DNA of 64,000 nucleotides from Proteromonas lacertae (taxonomy: Eukaryota > Sar > Bigyra > Opalinata > Proteromonadidae). Position 1 is the stretch's first letter; each line of letters starts with the position of its first letter. Shown one piece after another: positions 1-14,700 of this stretch. The notes under the pieces were generated by a model, which saw only the letters and a list, made by a program, of their open reading frames with translations, searched no databases and had not been told where the DNA came from. The translations under genes were made by a program, and so were the position numbers. Where the stretch lies: NCBI GenBank assembly GCA_002245135.1, contig NGBS01001168.1:124001-188000 (forward strand), given 5' to 3'.

Positions 1-1140
1 GTTGGATATTGTTTCACTTGAATTTGATGGATCTACATTTGGTTCATATAATAATAAATCATCTGTAGTTTGCTCAGGAGGAGGTGGAACTATTAAGAAA
101 TATTAAATTACAAATAGAGAAAATATACTTGGATCAGTTCCTCTTATTCTAGAAACAAATGATACTTTTTCTTTTTCTATAAAATAAATATAATTCAATA
201 TTATATTTATATACTATGGTTATGTTCTTTCAATCTTATTTCTGCTCTGATTGTCCTTAAATAATCATCAACACTTCCATTTTCAAATGATACTGCTCCA
301 TTTGCTAGATATTCCATTAATATTTCATTTTTATTTAATTCATCATTTCTAAATAATTTTATTCCTCCTAACAGTGGTGGACGATGAGCTAAGGGTGCTG
401 GAGCTGTTGATGGTCTTAATTTCACTATTTAATAATAGTTTTAATATGTAATTTTATTATACAATCTGGTTCTAATGTGTCATTGTCAAAATCTACATTT
501 AAATCTTCATTATTTCTCATATAATCAGATATTAGATCTCCATTATAATATTCTAATGTTATTAATTCTGATATGATTTTGTTTTTTGAATTGTAACTAC
601 TTGAACAAGGATTACCACCTAAATCTAATTTTTTCAACTATTTATATTATATATAGTAGAATTAACATACACATGACAATTTCTTCAGTATATTTAGAGA
701 ATCATTAAAGTTTACTATTTGGTTACTATACGCAGAAAGTTCAATTAGTTTTGGATATTGGTCAATACCATACAATGATGTGAGTTTATTGTGAGAGATA
801 AATAGTTTTTGCAAATTTGGACATTCTAGACCTATTAGACTATCGATTTGGTTGAAACTGAGATTAATTTCTATCAAGTTCAGGAAATTAAATCCCAAAA
901 CATTATCAAACTCATTGTGTGATAAGGATAGCAACTCTAAATTGCCTAGTTCTTCCATTAAATTGTGATCAAACGTCTGAAGCTTTTGATCTCTTAAAAT
1001 AATCTACAAAATAGACATGAAATAAATAAAAATACTTCTCTCACATCACACAGTTCAAGTTCACCTGAATATTCTAGAACCAACTCTTTTGTAATGACAC
1101 CAGGATGTGAATTGATAAATTTAGTTTCAAATTCACTCAT
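1..1140 (-). CDS. Leucine-rich repeat protein, 3' end outside window
   Basis: I do not recognise a specific orthologue. The start codon is at 1138-1140 (MSEFETKFINSHPGVITKEL). Short introns at about 981-1021, 638-670, 425-462, 177-214 and 90-128 all rejoin in frame. The middle holds about four SDS22-type leucine-rich repeats (ELLSLSHNEF, EINLSFNQID, KLFISHNKLT, ELSAYSNQI), ending in a cap-like KKLDLGGNPC. After the repeats comes a less ordered stretch with LLGGIKLFRNDELNKNE and an acidic, proline-containing part that runs off the left edge. LRR proteins of this layout (LRRC or ANP32-like) usually serve as binding scaffolds, many of them ciliary or nuclear. The function here is not known. The gene lies 286 bp downstream of DNMT2 on the same strand. 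Confidence 0.75.
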
Positions 1141-1426
1141 ATTGTTGTTTGTCTATATTAATCAGTGGTTATTGATTAAGAAATTTGAATTTATGAATTT
1201 GAAATAGATTCGTTTCATCCAAATTGGTTTTATTCATTATCTCAATAAAAGAATTACTAATGTAATCAGACTAAACTGATATTTTATTTATTTATATGCT
1301 AATTTTGTAAGGACAAATGGTAGAAGCCATTATGTTACCAAATTCATTTAACATCAAGATATTTTAGATATTATATCACACAAATTGTATGTGTAATAAC
1401 TACAAAATAAATAAACATCAAACAAA

Positions 1427-2674
1427 TCAAGATAATAAATAATTCATTAAATGAGTAACTACAGTGACATTTAAACTCTATATACACATAAAAATACTAA
1501 ATATATATATACATTTCCTAACAACGAACATCTTGTTCTTTCAGACATATCTTTAGGAAAAACAAAGTCTTTATCATATCCAAATATTGACTTTATTTCT
1601 TCACTTTCAAAATACCTTAATTTCATTCCCTTCAAATTATCAAAATCTCTAAGCATTGGTGGAGTAACATAGGGTATATTAGTTTGAATAATACTGCCAG
1701 CACCTCTAAAATACTTCCTATAAGCTTTGGTAAAACAAATTGAATATTTATCTGTAGGAGAAATAATGTCAACACATTTCATTGAATTTGTTTTAGATAA
1801 TATTGAATCAGAGAGATAACTACTCTCACTGATTTCTTCTTCTGGTAATAAATAACTGGATATTGCTTTACAATGTGAATTCAATTCATTCCATTTTTGA
1901 TTATTCTCTAAAGTTCCCATTTCACCTGTTATTGCATTATTCTTTATAAATTTACATTCTGCATCATCAGGAATTATTCTACAGAGATTATTTTCTATTA
2001 TATATTGCGGTTCTACTGTTATAAATGGTGTGAATTTTGCTAAAAAGAAATATCTATCTCTTTGATTTGGAATAGAAAATTGATTTGGTGATAAAAGAAA
2101 TTCCTATTGATATATATATATTAAATTAGTTATATACTTGATAATTATATCCCAATTTCTTAATTGTTAAAATGAGAAGGTTGTGTGAATCACTTACTTC
2201 AAATCCTTCAACATTTTCAAGGAGTATATAATTTGGTTTTATTGTAATTTGTGTTAGTATGTCTAATAAATGATGAAATGCATTAGATCGAGGATCATCT
2301 CCTCCTAATTTTAAACCATTTCTTGTGTGTCTATTTTAAATGTATAATTTGATGAAATTTTATACGGTTGACATGGTGGAGATAAAAGCCATATTTTAGC
2401 ATTATATTCTTCTATTTGAAATACTTTAAAGTGATTAAGTAACTATTTGGATGTATAGATATAAAATGATATGTTAATCCACATATATCACTTGAAATAA
2501 ACTTTGTAGAAGAAAAATTAAGTTTATAACTATTTAAACCAACTAAATGGCAAATTTATACACTTCATTTGAATTTGGACTTACATCAAATGCACATATC
2601 ACATCATAATCAAAATTGGACTGTTCTAATGCACAATGAAGACCTCCAATACCACAAAAAAATTCAAGTGCCAT
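1427..2674 (-). CDS. TRDMT1: DNMT2/TRDMT1 tRNA (cytosine-5) methyltransferase
   Basis: The start is MALEFFCGIGGLHCALEQ, the SAM-binding motif I of C5 methyltransferases. The catalytic motif LLSPPCQPHTRNG appears once a 35-bp intron is removed. ENVEGFEV (motif VI) follows, then CFTKAYRKYFRGAGSI, whose CFT tripeptide marks the DNMT2 family, and finally LRYFESEEIKSIFG and LLGNSLNVTVVTHLMN. DNMT2 enzymes methylate C38 of tRNA-Asp and some other tRNAs, not DNA to any extent. Introns at 1478-1512, 2104-2137 and others are 32-35 bp. One junction, between DICGLT and LLNHFKVF near 2440-2470, has no obvious GT-AG pair and I could not resolve it. The length fits the family, about 370 residues. The start lies 60 bp from the divergent receptor gene. 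Confidence 0.93.
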
Positions 2675-2734
2675 TTAAGCTCGAATTACTAATTATAGGC
2701 TTGACAAAACAATTGTCGTTTTTCATTATTTTTA
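2675..2734. promoter_or_regulatory. 60-bp divergent promoter between DNMT2 and the giant receptor
   Basis: Only 60 bp separate the two start codons, so both promoters must share this space or overlap the genes. It contains GGCTTGACA, a form of the AAGCTTGA/TCAAGCC element seen upstream of other genes here. It also holds the palindrome ACAATTGT and a TTGTCGTTTTT string that resembles the CTAGTCGTTTT element at 25226 and 62305. Confidence 0.5.
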
Positions 2735-5700
2735 ATGGTTAAGGCAGTTAATAAAGTATATGAGCATTGTTTTAGTTTTATAGGGTTATCTGTATTTTAT
2801 ACTGATAATATGTGCATCGCTTAGCCCATCATTATGTATTTTATTTTAAATATTCATAACATAGGCGGTAAACCTGAGAAGACAACATATCGTGAGGATT
2901 ATAGTTTGGTAATAATTAAAGGTAGTATTATTACTCTTCATCCTCCAGAATGTTTCAAATCAGTTAGTTATAAAGAGAATCCACTAATGTACAGTGTTTC
3001 AAATACATATTTACCATCTAATTTTTTCGATAAAATACCAAAAACTTTATTGGATATAAATAATTGTATAGTGAAGTTAGACTATACAAAATTATTGAAA
3101 AACCGAGGAAGAGGATTAAAGCTATTGGAAATTAAGAGTAGATTTGGAGATTTTTATGAAACTATGGGTATAGTTTCATTCATTTATAATTTTTATAGCA
3201 TTAAATGAGACTAGTAATGGTTATCATATCCTTCCTACTGACAAGCATTCTTACTCTCATAAAACATATTATGAAGCTCCACAACTTGATTCTGACCTAT
3301 TGCATTCTAAAAAGAGAAAGTTACAAGCACCAACAACACCTCCAGCAACAACTCCATCTCCATCACCAACAACAGCTCCAACAACAGCTCCAACAACTCC
3401 ACTTGCAACAACAGAACCACCAACAGAACCACCAAAGGATCAAATCTATCGATTTGGTATAGCAGTTGAAGATCCACAAATCGCTGATGATTTTATACAA
3501 ATGATCAGTATATTATTCAATGAATCACAAAATGGTGGAGTTGATGATTTCAAAAGATTTGGAATTGAATTTTACACATATCAAAACTACACAACAACAG
3601 CAACTCCAACAGGATCTATACTTAATGAAAATTATACAATATGGGATGCATTTGAAGCTGATAAAGTAGATCATGCATTTTATGTGACAACATTAGCTGA
3701 TACTAGTAATTTAGATTATGAAGAAATAGCTTCTAAACACAATTTCTTGTTATGGGTATCTGATTATAATATTACTGAACCAACCTGTGGTAATTATATG
3801 TTTCATTTAGATGGACCTGATGCGTTTGCTAGACAATCATTAGAGCCATTATTTATGAGGTTTAATTCTAGAGCTATTTATTTATATGATAAAACTAATG
3901 CAACTGCTGTTGAATTACATGAAGATGCGCTGTTATTGAGAGATCAAAAGAATTTGAAAGTATTGGATTATGAGATAAGTGAAGTTAATGACGCATTCTT
4001 TACAGAAGTAGTAAAAGATGAGTATAAAGACTATCCAGTGTTTATGTTTTTACCAGCTGATAAAATCAAAGAATTTAGAAATTTAGCTACTAAAGCAGAC
4101 TTCTATACCAATCATCCAATTGTTTCAATGGGAATTGCTTTAGAAGAAGAATTAAAAGGCGATTATCAAAATGAAGGATATATGCTTACACATGTATTAA
4201 GTGATTCAGAACCATTTCAAGTTTATCATAAATTATTTAATACAATATTAAAAGATGATTTTATAGATTTTATTCATGGATCATTGTATTAAATATTATG
4301 TATATTTTATTTTTCATAGTTTATTGTTATTAAGAGTATTGTTTGGATTAGCCAATAATATTCAATCATTTGATAAATTAGGTATTAAAGTATATGCTCC
4401 TAATACAAAAATTAGTTCAACAACCTCTAAATCAGTCACTTATATTATTCCTGGAAATAGATTATCTATACCAATATATTTAGGACAATATAATGGTACA
4501 ACTAACCAATTTAAGCAAGTAGAAGAATATATTACATCAGCCTATGAACGTCCTAATATAGTTATTGGTATTCCAAGAAAACAAGAATGTACTGGAAGAT
4601 ATCCTATGTTACTAGGCTTATTAACTTACCTTAAAACTGATGGTCAACAATTATTCTTAAATGCATTTCTATCTAATTTGAGAATATTTAATAATGATGG
4701 AGGAATTCTAGGTAAATATACAACTGCCTTGTTTTTAGATGCAGGTAATGAAACAGCTACAAAAGAAAAAGTATTATATTATATTTTTATTTTTAAAATA
4801 GATAATAGAATATAGTTCAAATGAATTTGCATTAGATGTTATTTTTACTACTCTTTTACCAGCTGAATTAGATACATACTTAAATGATGAGAGATTTAAA
4901 GAAATATTATTCATTTCTATTTCAAATAGTCCAGGTAATATTTGTAGTAAGAATTATATATCTGTATTATATATATATATATAATATTTATTTATTATTA
5001 GATTGGACCAACTCCTGCAATATTCTTTAAGCCATTACAGTTATTCTTCTATAGACATGATGTTAGAACAATCTTTTTCATTACTTCTGATAAGGAGTAT
5101 ATTTATCATATTTATTAATATAAATAAATAGTATTTTAATGTCATACAATGATTATTTTGAAAAGAGAATAACAATGAACGATTTTGATATAGCATATGG
5201 AGGTAAAGCTATCTATTCTGATAAACAAGTTGAAAGTAATTACACAACATTATTCGATAAAATATATGCAATGAGTGATAATGATAAAAGCAGTATAATA
5301 ATAATAATATTATTATTATTATATATCAATAGATACTGTTATTGTTACTATGATTGACCCAATTATTTTTAATAATTTTATTGATGAATGGAAAAATAAT
5401 GCAAAATATAAAGAATTATTAACCAAAACCAAAGTAATTCATTGTTCTTATGATGATCATGAACAAAGTACTCTCGTATAATATATTATATATATAATAA
5501 TGAATGTATAGGATATGGCTGCAGTTAAAGGACATTATTTATTACATCATTACTTTGAATTTTTAGAAAAACCATTAGCTGTAGAATATAAACATGATAT
5601 TGCTAAAAGAACATATGAAGATCCAGATAATATTACAATTTGTGTAAAGTTAGCCGTTTTATATGATGCAATGCAAATATTAAGAAACTGTGTTAGTAGT

Positions 5701-8700
5701 TCATATGATGTATCATTTGATGCTATTACTACATCATTATATCAAGCATATTATCAAGGCGTAACTGGACATTTCGTAGTAAGTGTTGGTTTTACTAGTA
5801 GTTATGAAATGTATTTGGTTAAAGTATATATTATTTATTATTTTATTTGCATTTAATTATTATATTGTAGGTAAATAGTGGAGATTTAGTAGTTGATACT
5901 ATATCAAGTACAATACCTAATCCTGATTCATTTGTTGATCCAAATATTTATTGTGATGTAAATGCTGATAGTTCATCATCATTATATACATATATATTGC
6001 CAATAGTACTATATGGTGCAGATAATGATCAGAATCTTCAAATTCTTGATTTATTTATTAACACTGCAACAATGGTAACAATGAAATCTAGAAGTGGTGA
6101 TGTAAGATTCGTTCCAGTTTATAAGAAACTACATAATAAAGATGAAGTTAAAGATTATTTAAAGAAATATGAAAATGATGATAGAGTGTTGTTATATATT
6201 GCACATGTTATTTTCACTGGTTTGTTAGGAGAATATTTAGAAGGAAGTCAGTCGCAGAAGATTATTATGGTTCCTTTTAATACTAAAGCGTATATTTGTG
6301 ATTTTAGATATGTTCATGTATATATATATATATAATATTATTATTATTATTACTTATATAGACTGGTCCAATTTTATATAATAAGATTTTACCACTATTT
6401 TCAACATTTAGCGATAAATTTGAAGATTGTGTGATGATATATATTGATGATACAACTGATACAGGAATATCTTCTGAAAATCATAATAGATTCAATAGTT
6501 ATTTGAAGTATTTCTCAGCTGGTAAACATGCAAAATGTCTAACTGAGGTAGTATATAAACTTCCAGCTGGTACTACAGAAGCTGTTTATCATCAACAAAT
6601 AGCCACTACATTAAAGAACGATAATAAAGTGAAATCTAATTCTCATATTTTTGTAACAATAGATGTTAAGATATTACCGTTAATGAAAGAATTCAACGAA
6701 ACATTATTCCCAGCTAAACCAGATATTAAAGTGATAATATTAGATTTAACTCAACTAAATATTGATGTAAGTCCATATAAGAATTACACACTAGGTCATT
6801 ATTTAGTTGGTAATTATTTCAGAGATCTTGATATTGGTACAAATAAGAAATACGTTGAATTATATGAAAGTCATTATTGGAATATTCAATATCTGGATTC
6901 ATACTTCTTTTATGCTATTACTTCAATGAATATTCTAAGTGAAATTTACAATAATTTAGGAACTTTATCATCTTCAAATATGAATTTCTTCTTACAGACA
7001 TATTCTTATCAATCTTTTATTGGTAGTATGTCATTTGGAGTATCACAATATTTAAGTGCTTATGTTTTTGTTGCTGAAATTAAAGAAGATAGTTACACAT
7101 TTATAAGTAAATATACAAGTCCTATTGTACAACAAGTATTTGTTCCTATATTAGCTGAAAATACTGACAAAAGAAAGGTTTGTGTAACTGTTAATAATCC
7201 TCCTGAGAAAGATGAACATACATTCTTTGAAGCTTATATACTTGATTATAAAAACTCATTTTCACATTCTTTGTTTTCTTCTACATTAGTAAGTAACATG
7301 ATTGAAGCTAATGCTGAGAAAGTCACTGTGAATAGTAGAGTACAAGTATATTATAATTTATATATACTTTATATTTATTTTTTGTAGTATCCATTGTTTT
7401 TTAGTTGTCCTTCTAGTGATCAAGAATGGGCAACATTAAAGGAAACAATTAAAGATTATGATTTATTAGTTGTTCAATGTAATGATGTAAAAACTAAAGG
7501 ATATTTTACTGATGGAAGTATAAAGAATACAACTTTAATTGCTTATAATGGTTTGTTATATTCAAGTTTTTGTCATAGCAATTTGTATATGATTGTGTAT
7601 TTTATTTTCATAGCTTGAGTTATGGTTTTGAAACTTCATTTTATATTCCAATATTAGCTTATTTATTACCAAAATATGGATCAAATATTGCATATATAGC
7701 ACAGCCAAGTGGTGATAATTATGCTTCATACTATACTATAAAAGGATTTTTGGAAACAATAGGTGCTGGAATCAATCATATTGATTTAAAAGATTATTCT
7801 ACTGAAGAAAATCAAAGTTATTTATATGTTCAATTATCAGTGTTATTGAATGTAAATACAGGAATGAATATATTCTTTTTGTCAGGTATTAAAGATCAAT
7901 TAAAAGGTATGTTAAAAGTATTAAATGATTTAACAAATGCTTTGTATGGAGGTGATTTTGAAGAAGCTGGAAAACATTATATAGCTATTGGATTTGATGC
8001 TGAGAATTTAGAATCAATTGGTAGAGAAGAATCAAATTATATTAAAAACATATTTGTTATTGATTATTATTCATTAAAAGAAGAACATCAAACAGAAAGA
8101 ACAAAAGCAATTAAAAAGGGAATAACAGATTATACAGGTATGGATATTCAAGGAGATTCAAAAGTATATTCAATTTATTGTTTAACTGATAATTTGAAGG
8201 ATGTATTTCCACTTCATCAAGAAGGTCAACCATTTTCTTCCTTAATAAGGACATTAAGTGGAAAAACATTGGATTGGATTTATAAAACAGCAACTATTCA
8301 AGAATCTGGTATTTTAACTTCAACCTTATTCTTAACTGCTATTGAAGATAGTAATAGTGATAAAAATGAGATTATATCATTACAACCAACAAGTATTCCT
8401 TATTCTGGTGCATTAGATGCACTTACAATGAAACAATGTAATTTTGATTTAGAAAATCCAAATGAAATATTATATTCTTATTTAGTTGGAATAATTGTTA
8501 ATACACTTAATCAATTAGATATAGTGATGTATACTGCAATAGCTACAACTTTAAGATATGTTAGTGATATGGATTTACCTAATAATTATGTAATTAGACC
8601 ATATATAATTCAATCATATGAATCTATAATAGCAGAAAAAGTGAATGATACATTATATAATGAAGAAAAAAATATCATTTTTTACATTGGTGGATGGAAT

Positions 8701-11700
8701 AATAATATAAGAAAAAGTATTAATGATATAATTGGAGAATATATTAGAAATACTGGAGAAAAAAGATATTATTTATATCCTGGTCAAGTTGTTGGAAATG
8801 AATGTTTAGAATATACATTCTATTTGAATTTACCATTCATTTCAATGAGTAGAGTATTTACTTCATTTTTAGCAAGAGCTGTTGCAGATTCATTTTATAT
8901 TTTAACTGATCAAGATGAAGATAGAATGAGTCAAGTGAATGTATTGCAAAGTGAATTTAGAGAGAAATCTATAATATTAGATGGAATAACAGTAATACCA
9001 CCTGATGAAACTCAATTAAGTACAGTATTTGAAAGTGTATTAATGAAAATAAGAGGTGGAATTATAATATTAATATCTTATCCACTGAATATTGCAGCTG
9101 TAAATGCATTAGTTAGTTTACAGTTGAATATAACATCTCATCCAATATTTATGTATGAATTTGATATTGCTCAGTTTAATTCAATTGATGCTGTAGAAGC
9201 AGAAAAGTTGGTTAAATCATTTGAAGGTATATATTTACACTCAACTTATCCAATGGAAGTTACAAGTAGTTACACCGACAGATTCCGTAGTTTTTATCAA
9301 TATTTCAATAACTATTATTCAAGTGATGGGAAATATTTAGCAACTGATTATATCCATTATTTTGCAGGTTTAGAATTTATACGTGAAGTAGTAACAGCAG
9401 CTGGTGGTGTTGATAAGACAGAAGATTTTGATAAATATATTCATGGTAAGACATATTCATTATCAATTGGTAATGTATTTTTACAGAATAATAATTATTT
9501 CACAAATACAATGTCAATGATAATGATAAAGAATTATGAAATGAAATTATTATCTGCAATGTATTCTCCTTTACAAGCATCACCTTATTCAATTGCTTTT
9601 AATGGAAAAATAGTTGTATGTGATTGGGTAACAACAGATGAAGATATGAGAGGAATACATGATGTTCCTGATATAGATACACTTCCAGTTGGAATAATTC
9701 TATCATTTGGTAAAGAGAATATTATATTGAATCGTGCTGCATTTGATATGTTAATCACTTTAGTAGATTATATGAATGAACAAGGTGGATTTCAAAACAG
9801 ATTAATTAATTATAAATTATTTGATTATCAAGATAATTTAGAATTAGCTAAAGCTTATACAATTGGTTTAATTGATGCTGGAGTAACATTAGTAATTGGT
9901 TGTGTTGATAATAAATGTAGAAGAGCTGTTGGTCCATTATTTGATAATAGAAATTCAATATTAGTGTATTTAGGAAGTAATGAAGGTCAAGAATGTATTA
10001 AACATGTTTTACATCCTGGAAGAACATTTAGTCAATATTCTAACCTATTAGAAAGAGCAGTTGATATTTTACCATTTAAAGTAGTTTATATAGTAGGAAC
10101 AGATGAAATTTCTATTAATTATTTCTATGAAATAGCTAAGAGTATTTATACTAAATTATCTCCAACTTATGTTGTTAAGAAAATGGTGTTAAAACTACCT
10201 CAAGTAGAATTAACTACATTGTTATACGAAATAATCTTTTCACCTTATAAATCTGTGGTATTTGACTTAACATTAGGAACAGATTTTATTTTATTCAGTA
10301 CAATAATAAATAAAATGAATGTATCTCCAAATCAAGCATTGTTCATATCATTATATTGTCCAGGTATTAATTATGAAAATAAAATAGAATCATTTGAAGG
10401 TAGATATTGTATATCTAGTTTTTATACAGATGGTTCAATGTCAGAAACAAACTATTTATTATGGAAATTCGTTGCTAGAGCTGATGTAATGGAAATAATG
10501 GATAATTTATATTTAGCATTCACTGCATTTTTAGGTATTTTACAAACAGTTGATAATATATTCGATGTTGATGCTTGTATTGATGCTGGTTATTACACTT
10601 ATGTAGAATCAGCCAATGGTAAAGTGCAATTATTCCCTAATAGTTATTGGTCAAGAAATATGTATTTATTGAAATTAGAAAATCAAAAATGGGTTCAAGT
10701 TATTGCTCAAAGTAAACCTGTTGAACCATTAGCTTATGATTGGAATATTGAAGGATCTTATCAGAAATTATGTGATTTCGCTAATAGTATTGGTTTTGAT
10801 GGAATTGTTCCATTATATACAATTGGTATTGCTGTAGCACTAACAGGTCCATATGCTGTATCAGATGATGGATTAAGTGATTTAATGAGAATAACAATTG
10901 ATCAGTTTAATATGATGGGTTTATTACATGAAAAGAGATTATATTATATAGTAATAGATATTGGATCTGATGATAGTACTTGCTATCAAAATATAAAAGC
11001 AAAATTAGATAAAATGAATATATTATTTACCACAGGAACAATGACATGTCAGTATATGTTGGAAGAAGATTTAAAAGATTTAAATATATTATTATTCTCA
11101 TTAGATCAAAGTTATAGTGATAAATGTTCAACTAATATGATATTATTTGGTAGACATGCTAGTTTAAGTAATGATATTGTTGATAGATTATTGTTTTTAC
11201 ATAGAGATTTTGCATTAATTGGTGTTAGTAGAGATTATGGTGAAATGTATTCTAATTATTTTTCAACTTATATTCCTATGTATGGTGGTAATGTCTTATT
11301 TTCAGTATTAGTTCCACCAACTACAACTGATTATGATAAAATATTTAGTAATTTATTTGCTAGAATGTCTGAAGGTATTATTTTATTCTTTGGTTTACCT
11401 GAACATTTGTCAGTTATTATAAATACATTAAAACAAACAGGAAAAGATGAATTATTTGATGTTATATCTTTCACAGTTGCTGAAGAATTTAGTGAATTAA
11501 AAGATTCTAATTTCTATGCAGTTTCTACCTATTGGTATTCTTCAACAACTCAAGATATAGTAAATATGAATAATCATTTAGAAGAATTATTAGGTTATAA
11601 CAGAGTATTATCTGAGAAAATGATATTATCTTATTATGCATTACAATATTGGTTCCAAGCCGCACAAAAAGTACCATCTTTAGATTCGTTGAAAATAAGA

Positions 11701-14700
11701 GATACAATGTATACATTCCCTTATGAAGCTTATAAGTATGGATATTTCCAATTAAAGAAAAATAATATGATTTCTGCTCCAATTATATATGTCAATTTCA
11801 ATTATGGTAAAGGTAGAATGTTATATTATTCGCTATATTCGAAATTACCAAATCAATATGATTATCGTAAGACTTATGAGCCATTCACTTGTGATATTCC
11901 CTCAAACCAAATGAAAATCAAAACAGCTGATGCTAGAATTGCTTTATTATCTAGTATAACAGGAGAATGGAGATTTATTGAAGAATCTTATTTCACAACA
12001 TTTATCTATATAATCGATCAATTAAACGAAGAAGAAGGCGGAATATTTGATACATTTATAATTCCTGAAATAATTGATACTGAATCAAAGATTGAAGGAT
12101 ATGAAAGAGCAATGGAAAGAGTGGTATTAAGAGATGATATTCAAGCGACATTCTTCTTTGGAACAAAAGATGTAGCTGATGTAATATTAGATAAAGCTGA
12201 AATCTACAAGAAGTTAGTATTTTACAGTGGAAGAACTGAAACTGAGATATGTCCTGAATATACAGTAACTGTAGGTCCAGTAAATTCTCAATTACTTCAA
12301 GTATTTGAATTAATCACTCCAAAAGCAGTAGCACTCGTAGTTATTCATGATAATATAACAACGAATATTGATTTCGCTAATATAACTAAATATTATGCTA
12401 GTAATTTTGATACAAATTTCACTGCTTATGATATAACCGAATTAGAGAATATTCCAGAATTGTTAGAAAACGAATATGGAAAAGTTCATCCATATGTATT
12501 GTTTGCTTTAAGTCGTGAAAATTTGATTTCATTTTTGAAAGAAATTCCTCCATCTAAATATCCTCGAAATAAATATGGATTTACATTGTTAGGAATGAAT
12601 GAATATTTTATAGAGAAATATCAAAGTGATGTGAATGGTTTCTTTGCAATTAATTCAATGTTTGATACTTTATTAAGCAATAGAGATTATACTGATCCAA
12701 CTAAAGTATATGCTAACTTATATCAAAAACATTTGAATGGTAGAAATAAATACTATGTAACAGGTGATTCTCAAAGTGCATATGTATCAATAATGTTATG
12801 GCGAAAAGGAGTATTAAATGCATATTCTTTTGATCCATCTTCAGTAAGACATGCTTTATATGGATCTCAGTTAGACACTCCTGGATCTGAGGTAGTAGTT
12901 TTAACAAATAATTATATAACTCATCGTGCCTTTGCTAGTATGATAGTAAGTGGAAGAATAATACCAATTTTAGGTCCAAAAGATCCTTATCAACCAGTAG
13001 TTTATAATCCAAATTATAATGATAATATTTATTATACTTGTGATTGGACCATAGGTTCTTCATCATCATCATCTACAACAAAAACAACAGATTCATCATC
13101 ATCCTCAGAATCATCATCAACATCTCAATCATCTTATGCTAAAATCGAAAATCCAACCAAAATCATCGGATTTATCTTATCAATCACAAGTGAAACTAGA
13201 AAGAAAGCAATGCAATCAATATTCTATGCATCTGTATTAATCGATCGATTGAATTTAAAAGGTGGTTTATTAGGATATTATACAGTTCCAAAGATCTTTG
13301 GATATAGAGATAATAAAATAATGAAGAAACATATGAAAGAGTTTATAGATGATGATCGAGTGGTAGTGATATTTGGATGTTTAGATTTAGAATGTCGAAA
13401 TGAATATTTAAGTAGAGGAAATGGTAAAAAGATGTTATATTATTTTGGTCCAAATGTTGATAATTTCTGTAATCGATATGTATTGAACATGATGCCATCT
13501 GTTTTACAAAAGATTCCTGCAATAACTCGATATTTAATAAATTTGAAAGTAAATAAATTCTACAGTGTGACAAGTGGAAATGAAAAATATCTTTTTTTAT
13601 TATTATTATTTATATATTATAAATTTCCTTAATTTAATTGTCTTACTGAATTAGCTTATGTTAAATATACTGAAAGTTATATAAAATCTAAAGGATTAGA
13701 TTATTTAGGAACAATCTCAATAAATGCCACAGAGTCTGATATAAAATCCAAATTTGATGCAATTCCAATTTCAGAAGATCGAATAGCTTGTATATTTATT
13801 TATTTATCTATTATAATAAATAGTAATAATATTTGTAAAGAATGAATATGCTCCATTTTTAGGTAATTATTTATCCAATAGTTCTAGAGTTCAAGATAAT
13901 ATATTAAAAGCAGTATTAATGGATTATAATTACTTTGATTATGATGCAATCTTAGATCAATTAACAAATGTCTTAATTCCAAATGGTTTTGATAAAGTCT
14001 TAACATCTAGTGGAGTAACAATATTCCGTGAAGATATATTTGATTCATTAAGTTTTGATGTATCTGTTGATTTACATGAAGCAATTTCTACTGCTTTATC
14101 AATATGGCAAAGTGCAGTAAAACTAGCAAGTCAAAATATGGGTAGTAATAATAATGACAATGATAATAAACAATGGCCAACTATTGATTATGAAGCTTTA
14201 GCTATTCATGATATAACTCCTGATTTTCCATCAGGAAGTTCAACAATTGAAAGTAGTAATTATATAGGTAGAACAATGTATATATTTGAAGTAGATTCAA
14301 GTGGAATATTAAACCAAGTATTTCCTCCAATCGGAACAGTAATAATCGATGATCCAACTCCATTTATGAATAATAAAGAAAGTTGTAATTTTGGTCGAAA
14401 AGATACTCAATATGAATATAATGTAGGAATAGTTGTCGTGATTAGTTTATTAATGGCAATAGTAATAATCAGTGTAATATTATGTTCAGTATGGTTATAC
14501 AAACATCGTAAACATGCGATAGTTCAGATAGTTGGAATAAAACATTTAGTATTTATCTTATTAGGTGTATTTGTATTATGTTTATCTCCAATAATGTTTG
14601 TTGTTGCTCCAAATAATGATAGTTATTGTAATGGTAGAGTAGTATTTATAATGATCGGTGTGTTATTGATCTACAGTTCATTCTATTCAGTCACATTGAG

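Noticed and set aside
1427-2674. A DNA-methylating enzyme
   Set aside because: The CFT motif and overall order are those of DNMT2, whose known substrate is tRNA.
2759-2783. A 15-bp intron (GTTTTAGTTTTATAG) before the receptor signal peptide
   Set aside because: A 28-bp intron (2756-2783) with the normal GTAT...TAG form joins an upstream ATG to the signal peptide in frame, so the record-short intron is not needed.
7615-13632. The 6-kb open frame at 7615-13632 as a gene of its own
   Set aside because: Both ends fall inside flytrap modules and rejoin neighbouring exons in frame; it is one large exon of the receptor.
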